Positions 20,227 to 30,486 of a stretch of DNA of 64,000 nucleotides are shown piece after piece. Below the pieces are notes generated by a model. The model saw nothing but the letters and a program-made list of their open reading frames with translations, was not told the origin of the DNA and did no database searches. Source of the DNA: Gavia stellata (lineage: Eukaryota; Chordata; Aves; Gaviiformes; Gaviidae); assembly GCF_030936135.1 (NCBI RefSeq), contig NW_026776961.1, positions 216,085-280,084 of the forward strand, read 5' to 3'. Each line of letters begins with the position of its first letter. Within the stretch, counting starts at the first letter, position 1. The translations under genes were made by a program, and so were the position numbers.

Positions 20227-22276
20227 TGCTGAAAATGGCTTCAAACACGTTTGAAACGGAGATCTCGCCAGCTTGTGTTCTGCTGGCACTGGACAGGTAT
20301 GTCTTTGTGTAACACCACCCCCCCCAAAAAAACCCCGCTCCCCCCTGAAACTGAAGTCCCGTTCTGGACCTCTTGTGTGCCTTTTAGCGGGGAGTCATTT
20401 TCTTTGAGGCGACGCGGATCCAGACGTATATCCTGTGTCACTTCACTGTTGAGCGCACAGACTTCTTGTAAACCTCAGCTACTCAGGTCACATCCTCTGT
20501 CGGTGTCGGAATAAGAATTTCAGGTAAGACAGATTGATGTCTGCGTGCTGCTGGTGTTGTATTTGGGAGATCACAGATGGCCTTCAGCTTTGAGGATCAA
20601 ATGTAACCATGAGTCTAAACAAGAAGTAGAAATACCTTGTCCCAGCTCTCCCCAATTCACCAGCTTTAAGGTTTTTAAGTGAATTGGCCTCTGTATTCCT
20701 CGTCCCTCTCATGCTGTCGCTGGGTCAAGAGGACTCCCCACGGGTGTAAGTTCAGGCGTGTGTCAGAGACTTTGCAGGATTGAGGGCAGGTTGATGACCA
20801 GCAAGGAGATGTTTCCTTTGTAAACTTGTGGCTTTTATTCTGAGCTGAATTAAAGTGGTTCATGTTCATGTCTGTCTTTCAACCCTGGCAGGTGTCCCAC
20901 AGCTCCAATCCTGGACCAAGTGCTTTCTGGGGAGGATGGCATGGTGGGCTGGTCCTCCGTCCCTGGGAATGACTGGTCTGGTTTTCTAGAGCTGCTGAAT
21001 TCTTGTGCAGAATTCAGCCCCTGCACGATTCAATCTTGGTTCTGCAGAGCTGGTAATGAGAGGGGTGCCTGGGTCTCTGCTGGTGGGGTGGGTGGGTGGG
21101 TGCTGAGAGCTCGGCTGTGCCTGTGATGTCTGCTGCTGCTGTGGTTCCCGGATTCACACGTGGATGAAATCTGAACACAGTCTCTGTTACAGCTGTTCTC
21201 CGTCCGTAGGAAAATCAAATGCTGAGGCTGAGCTACTTAACCTGAACCTGCTTTTTCTTCCAGGGAAAATGCTGTACGAGAGTAAAAGCCTTGTCACTGA
21301 GGAGCCAAAGCATCGGCTGGATGTTCTCTCTATCTGGAGAAACCTTCCTGGGCGTGAGGGGGAAAAAAGGTGATGTCTCTCAAGAAAGCCCATCGCCTCT
21401 GAAGAGACAAGAGATCTTTTGTCCCTTTTGTCTCTTCCTCTCTGACGAGACAAATATTGCAAGTGAAAGACAGAAAGCAGACCAAGTGACAGAGGCTGTG
21501 TCTGAGGAATGTCAAGGGGAAGCTGAAGAGAGGTGTGTGGTACCAGAGAGAAAGAGCGATCGGGACTGCCGGACTGAAAGCAAGGCTTCCTTCAAAGTCC
21601 CTTCCAAAAGCAGCGGGGAGAAGCCTGTTGCGAGTGAGCAGCTTAGCTTCAGTTTGAGAGTTTCTTGTGGTTGTAGTGGAGCGGTTGCCAAAATACTTCC
21701 TTCGCAAGTATGCTGAAGTTTCTGTGTTTTAAAAGAATTTAGCAAAGGTGAAGGGAGATGTGTAATTTGTCATTTCAATGGTGTGTTGTATGTTTTAGAC
21801 TAACAAACTGATGGGAGCTTTTTCTGTATTTTCTCAAAAAAACCCCCCTTAACCTGCATTTACCTTGAACAAGTGGAAATACAAGGGCTGTTGTTAATTT
21901 CTGGGCACTGTTCCCCTGAGTATTTTCCAAATCAATGCCTTTTACTGAGGAGAAGTAAAGGTAAGAGGTTGAGGTGTCTGGGCTTGTGGAGTCCCAGGAG
22001 TGACCTGAGAGTAGTTTACAGCTACTTAAGGGCCGTTGCAAGGCCAGTGGAGCCGGACTCCTCTGGGTTGTGGCAGCCTGTGTAAAAGAAGGGGCAAAAC
22101 CAGACTTGCAGCTTGGGTGGGCTCTGGCTGGGCCTTGGGGAGAACTTGTTCCCCAGGAGGGTGGTGCAGCCCTGAAATGTGTCCTGGGGGGTGGACCTTG
22201 GTCCATGGGAGAGAGGGGCCCTTTCCACCCAGCACTCTTCCCATCTATAATACCTTTCTCCTGTGAGGAAAATAAA
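20227..22276 (+). pseudogene. Candidate host gene, unrecognised, with two breaks
   Basis: Proposed exons with GT..AG ends: 20227-20296 (ATG at 20,235, context aaaATGG), 20398-20523, 20892-21052 and 21264-21370 or longer. The intron phases (2, 2, 1) agree across all four. Predicted peptides are FETEISPACVLLALD; SGESFSLRRRGSRRISCVTS; LSGEDGMVGWSSVPGNDW with FLELLNSCAEFSPCTIQSW; and LYESKSLVTEEPKHRLDVLS. A TAA at 20,512 lies 12 bases before the second donor. In the last exon the frame needs a one-base shift in the ggggaaaaaagg run (about 21,359-21,371) to continue into an open stretch (SQESPSPLKRQEIF...) that runs to 21,716. AATAAA is at 22,271. The protein is Ser/Arg-rich early and Glu/Lys/Ser-rich later; no family recognised. 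It is either a decayed gene or a real gene hit by assembly errors. Confidence 0.45.
22271..22276 (+). terminator. AATAAA polyadenylation signal downstream of the candidate gene
   Basis: aataaa in gaggaaaataaaaaagg, about 550 bases after the last open stretch and about 115 bases before ERV Y copy B begins. Confidence 0.35.
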
Positions 22277-22391
22277 AAAGGTGAACAAAGAAACCCCGTG
22301 TAGCTGCAATTGATGTCGATTTCTCTTACTTGAAGAGGACAGCAGTTTAACTAGATGATCTTTTTTCCCTACTAAAGCTGTTACCGAAAAT

Positions 22392-22936
22392 TGTAACGAA
22401 GAAAACTCTCCAAACCAAATGATAGTTTAGAAAGCCGACACTGGTTTATTGCAGCTGGGTGCATGGGGGATTTCTCCTCTTGGCATGCACACCTGGTTAC
22501 AATCATGACAGGTATTTAAAACAGTTACCAAAGTTAGTTACGCCTCCTGGTGCTACCCCTTAATTAACTCTTGGTTAATACTTTTCTTACTTCATCTTAA
22601 AGGTACAGTTCTCTTTTAATTCACCACGCATGCCCAGAGAGTAGGGGGCTTAACTGGGTTGGGGCTTTTCTAGCTAGGAGGTGTGTTCCTTAGCATTAGA
22701 ATGAGATTATAATGAGACGAGTTAACTCTAGGGCACTATTTTGGCAGTTCATTTTATTTTTCTACGATTCGTCCTTGTGTTAATCGTTATTGCTAGTTAG
22801 CAGAGAGTCAGTGAAGACAGTCTTTATCTCTAATATGTCTAAGTGCCAGGAGCAATTGTTATGAAGTATCTTCTTTACATTCTTCTAATTCTTCTGAGTT
22901 GCTTTTAACACTTATTTTTCAAGATGTCCTGTAACA
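22392..22936 (-). repeat. ERV Y copy B, 3' LTR with aberrant outer end
   Basis: Collinear with the other three LTRs from about 22,430 (gccgacactggtttattgca) to 22,936. The outer segment 22,392-22,429 aligns only weakly with the standard end, and the conserved ggtcccgggtgcaagggga is here cagctgggtgcatggggga. It is either unusually diverged or a breakpoint lies here. Confidence 0.7.
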
Positions 22937-22955
22937 TTCTCCCCTTTTCTGTCCC

Positions 22956-24099
22956 CTAAGCAAATTCTTTGGCTTTTAAAAGTGGTTCGTTATGTTTCAT
23001 TATTATTTTTAGTGTCCACACTTGCCCAATAAGTTCCTTGCGTTTACACCAAAGGATAAGATTTACTGTTGTTAATGTTGTCGTAGCTATTAGTAACACC
23101 AATATCGGGTGGGTCATTATGTTTAAGATTTTGGTAGCTGACGGGGAATACCCCCTAAACACATCCCACCAATGGTGCTCTCCCTCTGACTTCACTCGTT
23201 CCACTGCTTGGTGTATTTCCTCTGCATCATGATGGACAGTAATTAAAGTCTTTCTTCCACTTTCTTCAACTTGTTTTAACAACCTTTTTAAATTTTCATG
23301 ATGCAATAGTTTTCTTATTAGAGTGAGATTCATTCCAGTAGGGGTGGGCTGTATATCCTGAATCAATGTATAATTAAACTGTAGCAATTGATAAGTAGTA
23401 ACAGGAGCCGTGTAGGTAAAATCACATCCTGTAAGACTAACAAAGTTGCAAATGCAAATATTTGAATGGTTGCTCGTGTCCACCATTTGATCATCTACTT
23501 GTACAAGATCACATTGAGATCTCAGACAAACACATCCCATATCCCTGTAAATTGTGATGGTTCTTAGGGTCTCGTTGGGATGCACCTCAAAGTGACAAAC
23601 ATTTTGGTCAGTGTCAAGACAAATATCTTGCCCTTTGATGGTGTTTCCAAAGAAATCCTTGCTGGTCTTGTACGACACAGGCCTCGACATCAATAGTTTG
23701 CCACTTATTCCTGTTTTTCATAGCCCATACCCTATGTTCTGGGGGATAAAGTACAGTTCCATGGTAGTTTAATCCTAGTGCAACAATCGGGTATATGTTA
23801 TACACTAAAGCTTTATATATTGTTCGTACAAAAGCTGTAGCTGTGTTGTTAGTAGGGTCAAAGGTAAAATTAACCAAATGCCACCACGATTGGAATCTCC
23901 TTTCAAATTCCGTTGCGTTATTCCAAATCACCTTTCGGCTTTCTTTTGGTAGGATTCCGTCTTCACCTTCCCTAATGATTGCAGCTCCTATTGTCTGTAT
24001 CCATAACTGAGCTTGAATACAACTGAGTGCTGTAGAAACATTAGTTTGAGCCGCATCTAATGCATTTATAATTAATTCCTTAATTAATTCATTTCTCAA
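22956..24099 (-). pseudogene. ERV Y copy B env, longest remnant, one frame break
   Basis: Two overlapping minus-strand frames cover it. 24,099-23,614 (161 codons) holds QTNVSTALSCIQAQLWIQTI and IREGEDGILPKESRK. 23,693-22,956 (245 codons) holds a Cys-rich loop (GCVCLRSQCDL, then SNICICNFVSLTGCDFTY), a Leu-rich helix, WWDVFRGYSPSATKILNIM, a membrane anchor (LLIATTTLTTVNLILWC) and a basic cytoplasmic tail. The change of frame lies in the 23,614-23,693 overlap. No C-x6-CC loop like that of ERV X is present, so this is a different envelope type. Several sequons (NVS, NAT, NFT, NYT) fit a glycoprotein. Retroviral class of this envelope not assigned. Confidence 0.75.
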
Positions 24100-24109
24100 A
24101 TTTTATTTC

Positions 24110-24300
24110 CGCTTTTAGTTGTTCCAATAAGTCTCGTCCCAACAGAGGTTTTGGTGAGTTAGGCACAGATAAGAATTTGTGTATTCCCAATTGTTTTCCC
24201 AATCTAAATTTAAGAGGTTTTTAAAAAATACCCCTTTTCACTTTGGCCGGTAGCTCCTTTACCGTTACAAAATCATCATCCGTAGGTGTTAAAGCTTGGT
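24110..24300 (-). pseudogene. ERV Y copy B protease C-terminal remnant
   Basis: Minus-strand frames encode a protease end of class I (gammaretrovirus-like) type, with FLSVPNSPKPLLGRDLLEQL, interrupted by a stop in the upstream part. Env follows immediately, so the bulk of pol is deleted, as in copy A. Confidence 0.65.
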
Positions 24301-24599
24301 TGATAGGTTTCATCTTGAGAAAATAAAATCAAGGACGGGGTCTGCCCTTTCTCTGTCATTCTGAGCAGCGGGGCTGCTGCCTCCGAGAAGCACCGTTGAG
24401 GCGGGAGGGGCCCCCTTGGGCGCTGGTTGGGGCACACACCACGCAGCACCGCGCTCGGGCCTCGTCACAGCGGTTTTTTTGGGCTCCAGCTCCCTCCCCA
24501 GCCGGGGGAGGCCGTGGGGACGTTTCCCTGCTTCCCCCCCATCCGGGAAACACGGCACCGGCTCCCCCTCAAAAACAACATCAATTGCAACAAGGTATA

Positions 24600-24791
24600 A
24601 TTCAATGTTCCATCGAAGGACCATTTCTCCTCATCATCCAATTTATACAAAGGCCACCATTGATGACAATATTTTATTAAAGTCTTTCTGCTCACGCTTC
24701 CTCCTGGCAGCTCTCCTATCTCCTCCCAGTGAGCTAAAATACAGCCTAGAGCGCTCCTCATCAATATTCCGCCCCTTTGTTTACCTCCCAT
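24600..24791 (-). pseudogene. ERV Y copy B gag matrix start
   Basis: The minus-strand start is MGGKQRGG (a Gly-2 myristoylation-type N-terminus), then LGCILAHWEEIGELPGG, CHQWWPLYKLDDEEKW and a GTLNYTLLQLMLF segment: about 70 codons of a class I matrix domain. Downstream the frame becomes a low-complexity Pro/Gly/Arg stretch and stops. Capsid and nucleocapsid are missing. Confidence 0.7.
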
Positions 24792-24799
24792 AATGAACA

Positions 24800-25962
24800 C
24801 CCTGCCCGCAGGGGCTTATTTCTCAGCCTAAGAACACAACCTATTGAACTGACAACACTACTACCCTATCCAGGGCAAAAGATGCGAAGGCGTACTCGCC
24901 CCACAGCGAATGCACCGAAATTCAAGACAATTATCGAAAAGGAAAAAATGTACTTATGACACCCCAAACACTTAACACGAGCAAACAAGCAACACCAATG
25001 GCAAATCAGACAGGCACTCGTCCTTGCTCCACGCCAAATAAACCCATCACTACATCTACATTCCCCCCCACACACACATACCAGAGACATTCCTACTGAT
25101 TCCTTATACCTTTTACATTTCCACAAAGCACCTGCCTAAGCTGGCCTGAGCCCTCAGTCTTATTCCATTTCCTTGACACTCACTACTCCAGAAATGATCT
25201 TGTCCCCAAACCATACTCAAACGTCCTATTTACAACCAAAACATTCAAAAACATATATTGGGTTGCATGAAAAATCCTGATATCTGTGTATAGGACAATA
25301 AGGGATAACAATCGGTTCGATTAACACAGTCCGTCATACGCTTCGTCCGTCTCCGGCCGCTCTCCTCGCGGAGAACGCGGAACCGCGGATCAGGACTCCG
25401 CACTCGCCCCGCAGTCCGACTGCGCCTCACTCACTCAAACACTCACCCAACTTACAACAACATTAATTGTATAATGAAGCACTTTTCACAGAATACACGG
25501 TACCGGGCACAAAACTTCCTAAGTATATAGATTGTAATGACTATCATAAAATGTCAATTATAGCCACAATAATACGAATTTCAGTTCCCATGGGTTATAA
25601 TAGTTGGTACAAACGACAGCACCCCCGCGTACTTCCCTTAATCAGGGATTCCCGCGTTCGCGTAGGTATCCTTCACTCCTGCAATTTCAGCGAAGAGCAC
25701 CCCCCTGCCTACTTCCCTATCCAGGGGTTCCCGCGCCCTCACTGCTGGATTCGAATCCCACCCGGGGCGAGCACAACGCTCTCTACCTCCCGTAGGACGT
25801 CTCCTCACGACTTACAGGTTCCCCTCCCTTAACACACCGGGTCCGCTGATGGTCCTTGTCTGTCCCTGCAGTGACCGGGCGAGCGAAGGAGGTCCTCCGA
25901 GAAATCTCGGGGCGCGCCGAGGATGTCCCCCTCTCAGCCGGTCCCGCAGCCGGGCAGAGAGG
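24800..25962 (-). mobile_element. ERV Y copy B 5' leader
   Basis: Non-coding leader collinear with 7,390-8,552. A cacacacataccagag microsatellite-like stretch near 25,070 is longer here than in copy A. No supported coding content. Confidence 0.6.
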
Positions 25963-25984
25963 GTCCCACCTGGGGTGCCAAAAT

Positions 25985-26511
25985 TGACACGCGGAAACGA
26001 ACTGCACAACTCACACAGAGGTATAAAGCCGACATTGGTTTATTGCGGTCCCGGGTGCAAGGGGATTTCTCCTCCCAACATGCACACCGGGTTAAAATCA
26101 TGACAGGTATTTAAAACAGTTAACAAAGTTAGTTACGCCTCCTGGTGCTACCCCTTAATTAACTCTTGGTTAATACTTTTCTTACTTCATCTTAAAGTTA
26201 CAGTTCTCTTTTAATTCACCACGCATGCTCAGAGAGTAGGGGGCTTAATTGGGTTGGGGCTTTTCTAGCTAGGAGGTGTGTGCCTTAGTATTATAATGAG
26301 GCTATAATTAGGCAAGTTAACTGTAGGGCACTATTTTGGCAGTCCATTCTATTCGTCCTTGTGCTAATCGTTATTGCTAGTTAGCAGAGAGTTAGTGAAG
26401 ACAGTCTTTATCTCTAATATGTCTAAGTACCAGGCGCAATTGTTATGAAGTATCTTCTTTACATTCTTCTCACTTACTTTTAACCCTTGTTTTTCAACAT
26501 GTCCTGTAACA
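25985..26511 (-). repeat. ERV Y copy B, 5' LTR (527 bp)
   Basis: Minus orientation: starts TGTTACAGG at 26,511 and ends GTGTCA at 25,985, with an AATAAA near 26,040. Its outer edge is followed by gcaacaacc of LTR X exactly as in copy A, which means the two copies descend from a single insertion. Confidence 0.85.
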
Positions 26512-27490
26512 GCAACAACCGACTGAGTGTGTGCGATGGCGTGTGGGGACGTGGGAGTTGTTGTGGAGAAGGAGTCTGGGATGTCATCAAGACCCGTATC
26601 CTAAACTAACCTCAGTTAGTGATTTTAATAGTAAAAGATGCCCCCCTCGGAGGAGATTTTAGGTGCAAGTACAGGTCCACCTCAGTGTCACGAGTGACAT
26701 TAAAACGAAGACAGGCGCAGACGGACTTTGGTGTGAGCGACCAGTCCGTGACTGCGACGTGATTCTGTCCTTGTCGCTGTTCCGTACGAAGGACCCCGCG
26801 TGTGTCCCAGGGGTGCGCTGGCTGATGGGCAGTGCCCGGCACCCCGCTCTGCAGAGCGGCGATACGGACCGAGGTCTCGGCCCCCGGTGCTGACGGGCGT
26901 TGTGCACAGCGGGCGAAGAGCCCCGGTGTAGGGACCGGGACCGCACCCGCAGCCCGCCCGGCCCCGCCGCCTCCCGCGGCCCCCACCCGCGCCCCCGCCC
27001 GCCTCTTCTCCCCCGCGGCTCTGTCCCCGCGGCAGCTGCAGCGGGATGGCGCTGCTGCCCGTCCCCAGCGTGCGGGGCAGGGCTGCGCACACGGAGCCCG
27101 AGGGGTCCCGTCCCGTCGGGCAGAGCCCGGCGGAGACCTGCGCGGGGGACGGGCGGGAGCGGCGGCAGCAGGAAAACGCTCCCGAGCCGGTCCCCTCCCG
27201 GGGCCGGCCCGGGCCGGGCTTCCCGAGCGGGGCGCGCCCCCGGGAGCGGGGCGAGCCCGGGCGCGGCTGGCTACCGAGCCCGGCTGGCTACCGAGCGCGG
27301 CGGCGGGGCCGGGCCAGCCGGCAGCGCCGAGCACCGGGCGCAGTCTGCCGCACGTGCGGCCGAGGGCCGGCGCGGGCTTCGTCCCGGCCGGCACCGTGCG
27401 CCTCCGGGGAGCGCCGGGACGGCCCCTTGGCCTCGGTGTCCTCGTCGCCGCCCGGGACACGGGGACCCCCGGGGCGCTCCCCGGCCCCCG
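26512..27490 (+). mobile_element. LTR X right part and adjoining GC-rich sequence, copy of 18,204-19,190
   Basis: Nearly identical, base for base, to the segment after the empty target at 18,204: the same actaacctcagttagtgatt, the same ctgcgtgtgtcccagggg-type words and the same GC-rich tail up to gggacccccggggcgctccc. Divergence starts after about 27,490. Because CpGs are conserved in both, the copy is fairly young. Confidence 0.75.
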
Positions 27491-29027
27491 CCAGCGTCCC
27501 GCCGCGCCCGCCCCTGCCGCTGCGCCCCGACGGGCCGGGGGGGCTCGGCCCGGCTCGGCTGAACCCGGCGGGACCCGGCGGGACCCGGCGGGACCCGGCG
27601 GGACTCGGCGGGGCGGGTCTGGGCCGGGCCCGGTGCCGGTGCCGCAGCCCCCGCCCAGGCGAACCGGCCCGGGCGCTGCCCACGCAGGAGCTCTCCTCGG
27701 GCGGGTCCCGGGACACCCCTGCCGAGCTCCGCCGAACCCCCCTCGCTGGGCGGCAGCCGGCGGGACCGAGAGACCCCGGCGGGCGCAGGGCAGAGGCGCG
27801 GCGGTCCCGGCCCGCCCCTCCCCGCCCCTCCCCTCCCCTCCCGGGACAGAGGGGTCCGCAGCGGCTGTCCCGGGGCTGCTGCCCCACGCCCACCCGTGCG
27901 GCGGCACCGAAGCGGGTGGAAGAGGCCCCCGGCTGCCGACCCCAAACGCGCCCCCCCGCAGGAGCTCCCGGAGCGAGGGGGCCCTGGCCGGGGACGCCCG
28001 GCTGGCTCCAGCCCCGGGACGCGGAGCATCTCCCCCGGGAGACGGTGCCGCCGCCGAGCCCCGCTGCGGGGAGCGGGGTGGGGGGCGTCCCGCCGGCGAC
28101 CCCCCACGTCCCGGGTGGGCAGCGCGCGCGCACCGGCGTGTGCATTTGATTTTCCTCCTTTCGCAGCAGTTTGGAATAACGGGGCCGCGGGCGGGGAACG
28201 GAGCGGGGACGGAGCCGGGGCGGGGGGACTGGGATGGGGCGTGGGGACGGAGATGGGACGGAGCGGTGACGGAGCCGGGGTGGGGGACGGGGTCGGAGCC
28301 GGGGCGGGGGGCGGGCGCGGCCGCGCATCCCTGCCGGGGCTCCCACCGCCGCAGCCGGGCGGTGCGCGGGGCCCGGCGGGCCCGTCCGGCGGGTTCTCTG
28401 CCGGGAAGGGGCGGAGGGGGCTGGTCCGCTCCCGGGGCCTGAGCGCTGCCCGGGAGCAGAGGCGGGACGGCGGGGAGGAGGAAGGGGGCGGCCGGGGTGC
28501 GGGACGAGGCGGGCGGAGGGCGAGCGGAGCGCAGGGCTCGTGTCGGCCACGTCCCGCGGCGAGAAGGGCTGGATGCTGGCCAGGCCGGGGGGGCAGCGGT
28601 GCTCCCCTCCCTCCCTCCCCGCAGCCCCTCCGGAGCCCCCGGGCACGGCCCGGCCCCTGCCCGCTGCTGCTGGGGCTCTGGCAGGGCCGCCGGCACCGGG
28701 ATGCCCGCGGGGAAGTGGGGATCCGGAGCGGGGCCGGGCTCCGGCAACGGGCTCCTGTCCCGTCCCTGCCCGCGGGGACGGGCCCAGGGAAGCCCCGGCT
28801 GCCGGCGGGGCAGAGGCTGCCGGGCTCTCCCGGAGGGGGCTGCGGGAGACGGGCGGGTGCGGAGCAGCCGGCACCCACGGCGGCCCTTGGCCTGGGACAA
28901 CAGCCCGACCCGCTGCCCGGGGGACAGCAGCCGAACACGCCGCGGGCCGACGCTGCCGGGGGAAACCCCCCGGACTGGCGGGGAACCGCAGCTGCGGGCT
29001 CTCCACGGGGGACGGCCCCACGGGCAG
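27490..29027. other. CpG-rich block missing from the 9-kb paralogue
   Basis: ~1.5 kb, very GC-rich. It includes about five 10-bp gggacccggc units (27,563-27,612) and a G-rich stretch of gacggagccggggcggggg-type repeats (about 28,195-28,320). A polypyrimidine tract ending in ttcctcctttcgcag (about 28,149-28,167) looks like a splice acceptor. In the paralogous block this sequence and the preceding ~0.85 kb are deleted. Frames up to 1,071 codons run through it and the neighbours, but they show no domain and follow base composition. Confidence 0.5.
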
Positions 29028-29639
29028 GAGGGTACAGGCAGCTCCGGGCAGCGCGACCAGGACAGACGAGACACACACGGCAGCTCCGGCAGAGGAGACG
29101 GACGCTCCGCTTTTATTGCGCGCACGGCCGCGCAGCGAGCGCAAGCGGCGGCTCCTTCCCGACGGAGCAGCACGCCTGCAGCCTTTCCGAGCGGGCCACG
29201 TCCGGCACAGGGCAGAAGAGCCCCAGGGGACCTCATGCGGGGAAGTCCTGGAGGCTCCCCTGCCCGCCTGGCACAGGGAAGAGAGGCGGCGGGATGGAGG
29301 GCACAGCCGGACTCCTGCTCCTGCAACAGCGGGGAACCGCTGGCCAGAAACGGCCCTGAGGAGCGCGGGCGAGGGGCCCTCCTCAGTGCTGGGGAGGAAG
29401 GCGGAAAACCCCCGGGGACCTGTGCCAATCTGCCCCGGGGGAAAAATACTTGCTGAGCCCAGAACTGGCGATTGCTCCCTGAGCACGGGAGCCAGACCTG
29501 CCGCCCAGGGCCCAGGGCTGCCCCGGCTGCAGGGGACACCAGTGCTGCCTGAGCCCTTCCCTCCCTCCACTGGAGGCACCTCAGGGGCTTCCCAGCACGG
29601 ACAGCCGAGGTGGTTTTCGTCCTCTGGCAGGTGTCTGTA
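29028..29639. other. GC-rich non-coding block, paralogue of 9,243-9,834
   Basis: Collinear with the copy at 9,243 and differing at scattered sites. The minus-strand AATAAA is at 29,117-29,112. No gene supported. Confidence 0.5.
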
Positions 29640-29911
29640 AGCCCAGGCAGCAACCAAGGGCTCCTCCCAGGCAGCTGCCTGAGGTGTTGGGCCTCTTTTG
29701 GAGGAAGCTCCCTCCTCCGGGATCCACCTGAGACGCCTCCCAGGCACGTCCCGGAGTATTTCTCCTCTCCTTTAGGGACCTGAGATCTCGGGTAGCAGCC
29801 CCAGACTCCCCCAAGAAAGCTTCCCAAGACGGTTTTTGTTCTTTAGAGGAAGCTCTCTCCTCAGGGATGCACCCGAGACTCCTCCCAGGCATCTCCTGGA
29901 ATGTTTTGACC
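29640..29911. repeat. ~147-bp tandem repeat, about 2 units (copy 3)
   Basis: Paralogue of 9,835-10,120, with cctgagatctcgggtagcag near 29,780 and gaggaagctctctcctcagg near 29,846. It again abuts LTR Z. Confidence 0.7.
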
Positions 29912-30486
29912 TGTCGTGCTGGTTTTGGCTGGGATAGAGTTAGTTTTCTTCATGGTAGCGAGTATGGGGCCATGTTTTGGATTTGTGTTGAAAACAGCGT
30001 TGACAACGCAGAGGTGTTTTTGTTACTGCTGAGCAGTGCTTGCACAGCGTCATGGCCTTTTCTGCTCCTCACACCGCCCCACCAGCCAGGAGGATGGGGG
30101 AGCGCAAGAAGCTGGGAGGGGACACAGCCGGGACAGCTGATCCCAACTGACCAAAGGGATATTCCATACCATATGACGTCATGCTCAGTATATAAACCAG
30201 GGGGAAAGCTGGCCGGGGGACCGCTGCTCGGGGACAGGCTGGTCAGTTGTTTTCCCTTGCATCACTTGTCTTTCTTGGGTTTTAATTGGTGGTGGTGGTG
30301 TTATTTCCCTTTTCATTACAATTTTTATTATTAACATTAGCATTATTATTTCATTTCATTTCTTAAACTGTTCTTATCTCAACCCACTTTTGCTTTTCCG
30401 ATTCTCTCCCCCATCCCGCTGGGGCAGGGGGCAGCGAGCGAGCGGCTGTGTGGAGCTTAGTTGCTGGCTGGGGTTAAACCATGACA
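29912..30486 (+). mobile_element. LTR of ERV family Z, 5' LTR position (575 bp)
   Basis: Collinear with the solo LTR at 10,121-10,732. It carries a TGACGTCA element (ccatatgacgtcatgctcag near 30,170), a TATA box in cagtatataaaccag (near 30,190) and a TG..CA structure, and it is followed by a primer-binding site. A T/A-rich stretch (30,300-30,365) replaces the normal polyadenylation region. Confidence 0.88.

Larger units (their letters stand above)
22392..26511 (-). mobile_element. Endogenous retrovirus family Y, copy B: two LTRs and a deleted interior
   Basis: Same structure and orientation as copy A, ~4.1 kb. The 5' LTR is 26,511-25,985 (minus), the candidate primer-binding site is 25,980-25,963, then leader, gag matrix start (24,791 downward), protease end, env (24,099-22,956), polypurine tract (ggagaatg side near 22,937) and 3' LTR (22,936-22,392). 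The outer ~40 bp of the 3' LTR differ from the other LTRs, and its left flank is not LTR X but the DNA after the candidate host gene. The right flank (26,512 gcaacaacc) is LTR X. The left side has therefore been rearranged after insertion. Confidence 0.85.

Noticed and set aside
26612..29827. 1,071-codon minus-strand frame and overlapping frames of 480-820 codons
   Set aside because: They cross the CpG-rich block, the minus-strand polyadenylation signal and the 147-bp repeat, differ completely from the 9-kb paralogue, and show no recognisable domain.
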